The notes under the pieces were generated by a model. It worked only from the letters and a program-made list of their open reading frames with translations, was not told the origin of the DNA and did not search any database. A stretch of 64,000 nucleotides of DNA from Paraburkholderia panacisoli (GTDB lineage Bacteria > Pseudomonadota > Gammaproteobacteria > Burkholderiales > Burkholderiaceae): the NCBI RefSeq assembly GCF_008369935.1, contig NZ_VTUZ01000033.1:1-64000 (forward strand), in the 5' to 3' direction. Positions 61,407 to 64,000 of the stretch are shown in pieces (the stretch's first letter is position 1; every line of letters starts with the position of its first letter). The position numbers were made by a program, and so were the translations under genes.

Positions 61407-62819
61407 ATGATCGAACTCGACGAGCTTGGCAGGATGCCGGTCTTTGCGGACCTTCCGCGTGAGCGTCTGCAATGGCTGTGCGACAACCTGACCGAATTCG
61501 CCGCCAAGGCGGGGGACGTGCTCCTCGAGGAAAGTGAGATGAGCACCAGTCTGCTTCTTCTGCTTGAAGGAGAGGTCAGGACGACGAGACGCGCCGAAGG
61601 CGAGCTTTCCACCGAACGCTTCGTCGCACCCGAAATCTTCGGCACACCATGCCTGGTTGCTTCGATTCCCTATCCGGCAACGCTCAGGGCTGCGACCGAT
61701 TGCCGGGTTGCGCGGCTTCCGGAAGCGGCCTTCCGCGATTTGTTCGTGTCGTGCGGCTCCTTCACGCGCGTCGTCGCCCGCGTGATGACCGACTGGCTTA
61801 CCGCGCTCGAAACGGCTGGACGCAATCGTGAGAAGCTGGCCGCCCTGGGGAAGCTCTCGGCGGGGCTCGCGCACGAGCTGAACAATCCCGCGTCAGCCAT
61901 GACACGGGCACTCGACCACATGCTTGGCGGACTTGCGGCGATCGAGGATTCTGCTCTGGCGCTTGGCTTGCGCGCAGTCCCTCGCGAGGCCGTCGATGAA
62001 CTGAGAGCCCTGGCCGCGCGCGGCGCAAAGCAGGCCGGCGTGAGTGCCGCGGATGCGCTGCGGCAAGGCGAAGCGGAGTCGCTGCTCGGTGACTGGCTTG
62101 CTACCCATGGCGTGGCCAAGCCGTGGCTGGCGGCTCCCTGCCTTGTCGCGCATGGGATCACCTCCGATGCGCTCGGGCAACTGGCTGCCCGCCTGAACGC
62201 GGAGCAACTCGATGCGGCCGTTTCGTGGATCGCCCAGGTCCTGGAGCTTCGCTCGGTGATCCACGAGGCGATGCGCGGCGCGGCCCGGATCTCCGATATT
62301 GTGAAGGCCGTGAAGTCCTACTCGTACATGGATCAGGGACCGCGGCAGGAAGTCGACATTCACGACGGCATCGAAGATACCCTGACCGTGATGGCGCATG
62401 AACTCAACCCTGGCATTGTGACTGTGCGCGACTACGACCGCAGCCTGCCGCGTCTTCCGGTGTATGGCAGCGAACTCAACCAGGTGTGGACCCGGATCAT
62501 CGAAAATGCCGTCGAGGCGATGAACGGGCACGGCGAACTGACTGTTCGCACGCGCCGCCATGCGGACCATGCGATGGTCGAGATCATCGACACTGGGCCC
62601 GGTATTCCGCGGGAAGTCGTACCGCACCTGTTCGAGCCTTTCTTTACGTCGAAGCAGGCCAGTCAGGCGCAGGGGCATAGCCTGGGGATGGGGCTGCACG
62701 TCGCCTATCGTATCGTGGTCAACCGGCATGGCGGTACGATCGAAGCCTGCTCACGTCCGGCCGAAACAGTTTTCCGCGTGACATTGCCGCTGGGGAAGAA
62801 GGGGACAGACATCATTTGA
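61407..62819 (+). CDS. Sensor histidine kinase with N-terminal cyclic-nucleotide-binding domain, copy 2
   Basis: 470 residues with the same architecture as the kinase at 57750-59150: a cNMP-type barrel (FADLPRERLQWLCDNLTEF, LLLLLEGEVRTTRR), H-box SAGLAHELNNPASAM with H156, the same ~110-residue central region (GDWLATHGVAKPWLAAPCLV, SVIHEAMRGAARISDIVKAVKSYSYMD), and an ATPase domain with N-box RIIENAVEAM and D-box TGPGIP. The G-box is GHSLGMGL rather than GxGLGL, so ATP handling may differ. It is divergent from the flavoprotein gene, placing the response regulator between two candidate kinases. Confidence 0.92.
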   Translation: MIELDELGRMPVFADLPRERLQWLCDNLTEFAAKAGDVLLEESEMSTSLLLLLEGEVRTTRRAEGELSTERFVAPEIFGTPCLVASIPYPATLRAATDCRVARLPEAAFRDLFVSCGSFTRVVARVMTDWLTALETAGRNREKLAALGKLSAGLAHELNNPASAMTRALDHMLGGLAAIEDSALALGLRAVPREAVDELRALAARGAKQAGVSAADALRQGEAESLLGDWLATHGVAKPWLAAPCLVAHGITSDALGQLAARLNAEQLDAAVSWIAQVLELRSVIHEAMRGAARISDIVKAVKSYSYMDQGPRQEVDIHDGIEDTLTVMAHELNPGIVTVRDYDRSLPRLPVYGSELNQVWTRIIENAVEAMNGHGELTVRTRRHADHAMVEIIDTGPGIPREVVPHLFEPFFTSKQASQAQGHSLGMGLHVAYRIVVNRHGGTIEACSRPAETVFRVTLPLGKKGTDII

Positions 62820-63077
62820 GCCGACGAAGGAGTTCTGCTCTTTGATTAGCGGAAGACCGTTTGACATCGAAACCTGCGGTTGCCGCTACGATCCCTCAAG
62901 GGGCCGCTCGGGGTCCCGCAGCCGCCCTTCAACAAGGCGAAACGAATGACCGAAGTTCGTCTAGCATCTGACGGTCGCCCGGCGCGCCCTGGCTAAACGC
63001 TCTTCGGTCGTGGCGGGTCGCATCATCCCTATTCGATACCAGGAAAGCGACCTCCGTTCTCAGCGTCGGCGATCAAC
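62820..63077. other. Intergenic region
   Basis: 258 bases between the convergent kinase and GMC oxidoreductase genes; no gene seen and no strong hairpin identified. Confidence 0.4.
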
Positions 63078-64000
63078 CTACTCGACAAACAGATTTCGCG
63101 CCGGCGCATGCGTACGTTGCTGCGTCTCCCACCCCTCGGCAAAGCCCACGTCGGCGGTGGACGGCGGCAACATGGAAACGCCGCGTACCAGATCCGAAGC
63201 TCGCTCCGCGAGCATGATAGTCGGTGCATTGAGGTTGCCGTTGGGCTCGGTCGGGAATACCGACGAATCGATCACCCGCAAGCCTGCGATGCCATGCACT
63301 CGCAACTCGGAATCGACCACCGCCATGCCGTCCTCTCCCATGCGGCACGATCCACATGGATGCATCGTACTTTCAAGATTTGCTCTGACGAAGACGTCGA
63401 TCTGTTCGTCCGTTTGAACGTCCGGACCGGGAGCGAGTTCGACATCGCGGTAGCGATCCATCGCCGGCTGTCCGATGATTTCTCTCGTCAAGCGGACGCA
63501 GCGTCGAAATCCCTCGCGATCCTCTTCGCGATCCAGATAGTTGAAGCGGATCTCCGGATGCGTATAGGGATCGGCCGATATCGACCGTACGTAGCCTCGG
63601 CTCTTCGGCTTGTTCGGTCCGGTCAGCACCATGAACCCATGTCCCTTGAACGGCTTGTCGCCGTCATAGCGCATGGCGGCGGGCAAGAAATGGAACTGAA
63701 TGTCCGGCCAGCGCAAACCCGCCTCTGACCGGATAAATCCGCCGGCCTCAAAGTGGTTACTGGCTCCCAGACCATCCTTGAACAACAGCCACCGCAGCCC
63801 GATCATGAATTTGCTGAACGGGTCCATTTTCGCATTGAGGGTGACGGGCTCCTTGCAGGCATACTGAATATAAATTTCCGCATGATCCTGCAGATTCTCC
63901 CCCACGCCGGGTAAGTGATGCCTGACCTCGATCCCCGCTTTGCGCAACACCTCAGCCGGCCCGATTCCAGAGCGTTGCAGCAGGTGAGGCGAACCGATCG
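63078..64000 (-). CDS. betA: GMC-family choline-dehydrogenase-like oxidoreductase, C-terminal part
   Basis: The gene runs off the right edge; about 307 residues are visible. Upstream of the first in-frame start the frame already reads the GMC stretch ending SGIGPAEVLRKAGI, so 63950 is not the true start. Landmarks: VGENLQDHAEIYIQY, PDIQFHFLPAAMRYDG, RGYVRSISADP, the catalytic-His region MHPCGSCRMGEDGMAVVD and the signature HGIAGLRVIDSSVFP with NLNAPTIMLAE. It oxidises choline or another alcohol to the aldehyde with FAD. The closeness to BetA is good, but other GMC substrates are possible without the N-terminus or neighbours. Confidence 0.85.
   Translation of the reverse strand, partial: IGSPHLLQRSGIGPAEVLRKAGIEVRHHLPGVGENLQDHAEIYIQYACKEPVTLNAKMDPFSKFMIGLRWLLFKDGLGASNHFEAGGFIRSEAGLRWPDIQFHFLPAAMRYDGDKPFKGHGFMVLTGPNKPKSRGYVRSISADPYTHPEIRFNYLDREEDREGFRRCVRLTREIIGQPAMDRYRDVELAPGPDVQTDEQIDVFVRANLESTMHPCGSCRMGEDGMAVVDSELRVHGIAGLRVIDSSVFPTEPNGNLNAPTIMLAERASDLVRGVSMLPPSTADVGFAEGWETQQRTHAPARNLFVE

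Noticed and set aside
1..64000. CRISPR array, tRNA, rRNA, prophage or replication origin
   Set aside because: No regularly spaced direct repeats, cloverleaf-like sequences, phage structural genes or rep/par genes were recognised by reading; a tool-based scan could still find a small RNA.

Overview
The window is high-GC DNA with the gene families, porins and small lineage-specific proteins typical of Burkholderiales. Examples are OmpC-type porins, a phasin, DUF2970, DUF3563, DUF934 next to a sulfite reductase, and many LysR/AraC/LacI/MarR regulators. A Burkholderia, Paraburkholderia or Caballeronia replicon is the best guess, probably a secondary chromosome or megaplasmid because almost everything is accessory metabolism. 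I saw no rRNA, tRNA, CRISPR array or intact insertion sequence. This taxonomic placement is inference from gene content, not from a marker gene.

Layout. 1-1.3 kb: tail of one LysR regulator and a complete second one. 1.7-7.3 kb (minus strand): a tripartite efflux operon (MarR, DHA2-type MFS pump, MarR, NodT-type outer membrane lipoprotein, EmrA-type adaptor), with three copies of the inverted repeat TCTGA-N4-TCAGA in front of its genes, followed by a frameshifted RND pump remnant. 8-12 kb: a MocR regulator divergent from a sulfite reductase/DUF934 pair. 12.9-15.8 kb: acetoacetate decarboxylase, 3-hydroxybutyrate dehydrogenase and a patatin-like hydrolase. 16.5-21.4 kb: small poorly known proteins, including a degenerate CPBP membrane protein, a coiled-coil two-gene module behind a 12-bp-arm palindrome, two related small ACT-like proteins, and a phasin. 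22-28.4 kb: porin and an organosulfur block (SfnG, MsuE, methanethiol oxidase/SBP56 with a coupled membrane protein).

30.5-49.8 kb is a coherent catabolic island. A hydroxyquinol-type intradiol dioxygenase, SDR, BKACE (DUF849), gamma-carbonic-anhydrase-like protein, quinone-oxidoreductase-like MDR, cupin and AraC regulator form one plus-strand operon. A LacI repressor and a divergent CUT2 (ribose-type) ABC importer follow. Then come a porin, an exported beta-propeller protein, an exported GlcG/HbpS protein, a Tat-type exported acetamidase/formamidase homologue, an AAHS-type MFS symporter and an FAH-family hydrolase. Near-identical LacI-type operators (consensus ATGCAAWCGWTTGCAT) sit on the putative -10 regions of the dioxygenase operon, the ABC importer and the porin, so these units look like one regulon. 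No maleylacetate reductase is present. BKACE acting on 3-oxoadipate would give an alternative lower pathway to succinyl-CoA and acetoacetate.

49.8-57.5 kb: AraC regulators, two alpha/beta hydrolases, a YCII protein, a methyltransferase and several gene remnants (two LysR tails, an internally deleted GFA protein). 57.7-62.8 kb: an unusual redox signalling locus in which two cyclic-nucleotide-domain histidine kinase paralogues flank a fused response regulator/thioredoxin-reductase-like flavoprotein that lacks the redox CxxC. The window ends inside a choline-dehydrogenase-like GMC oxidoreductase.
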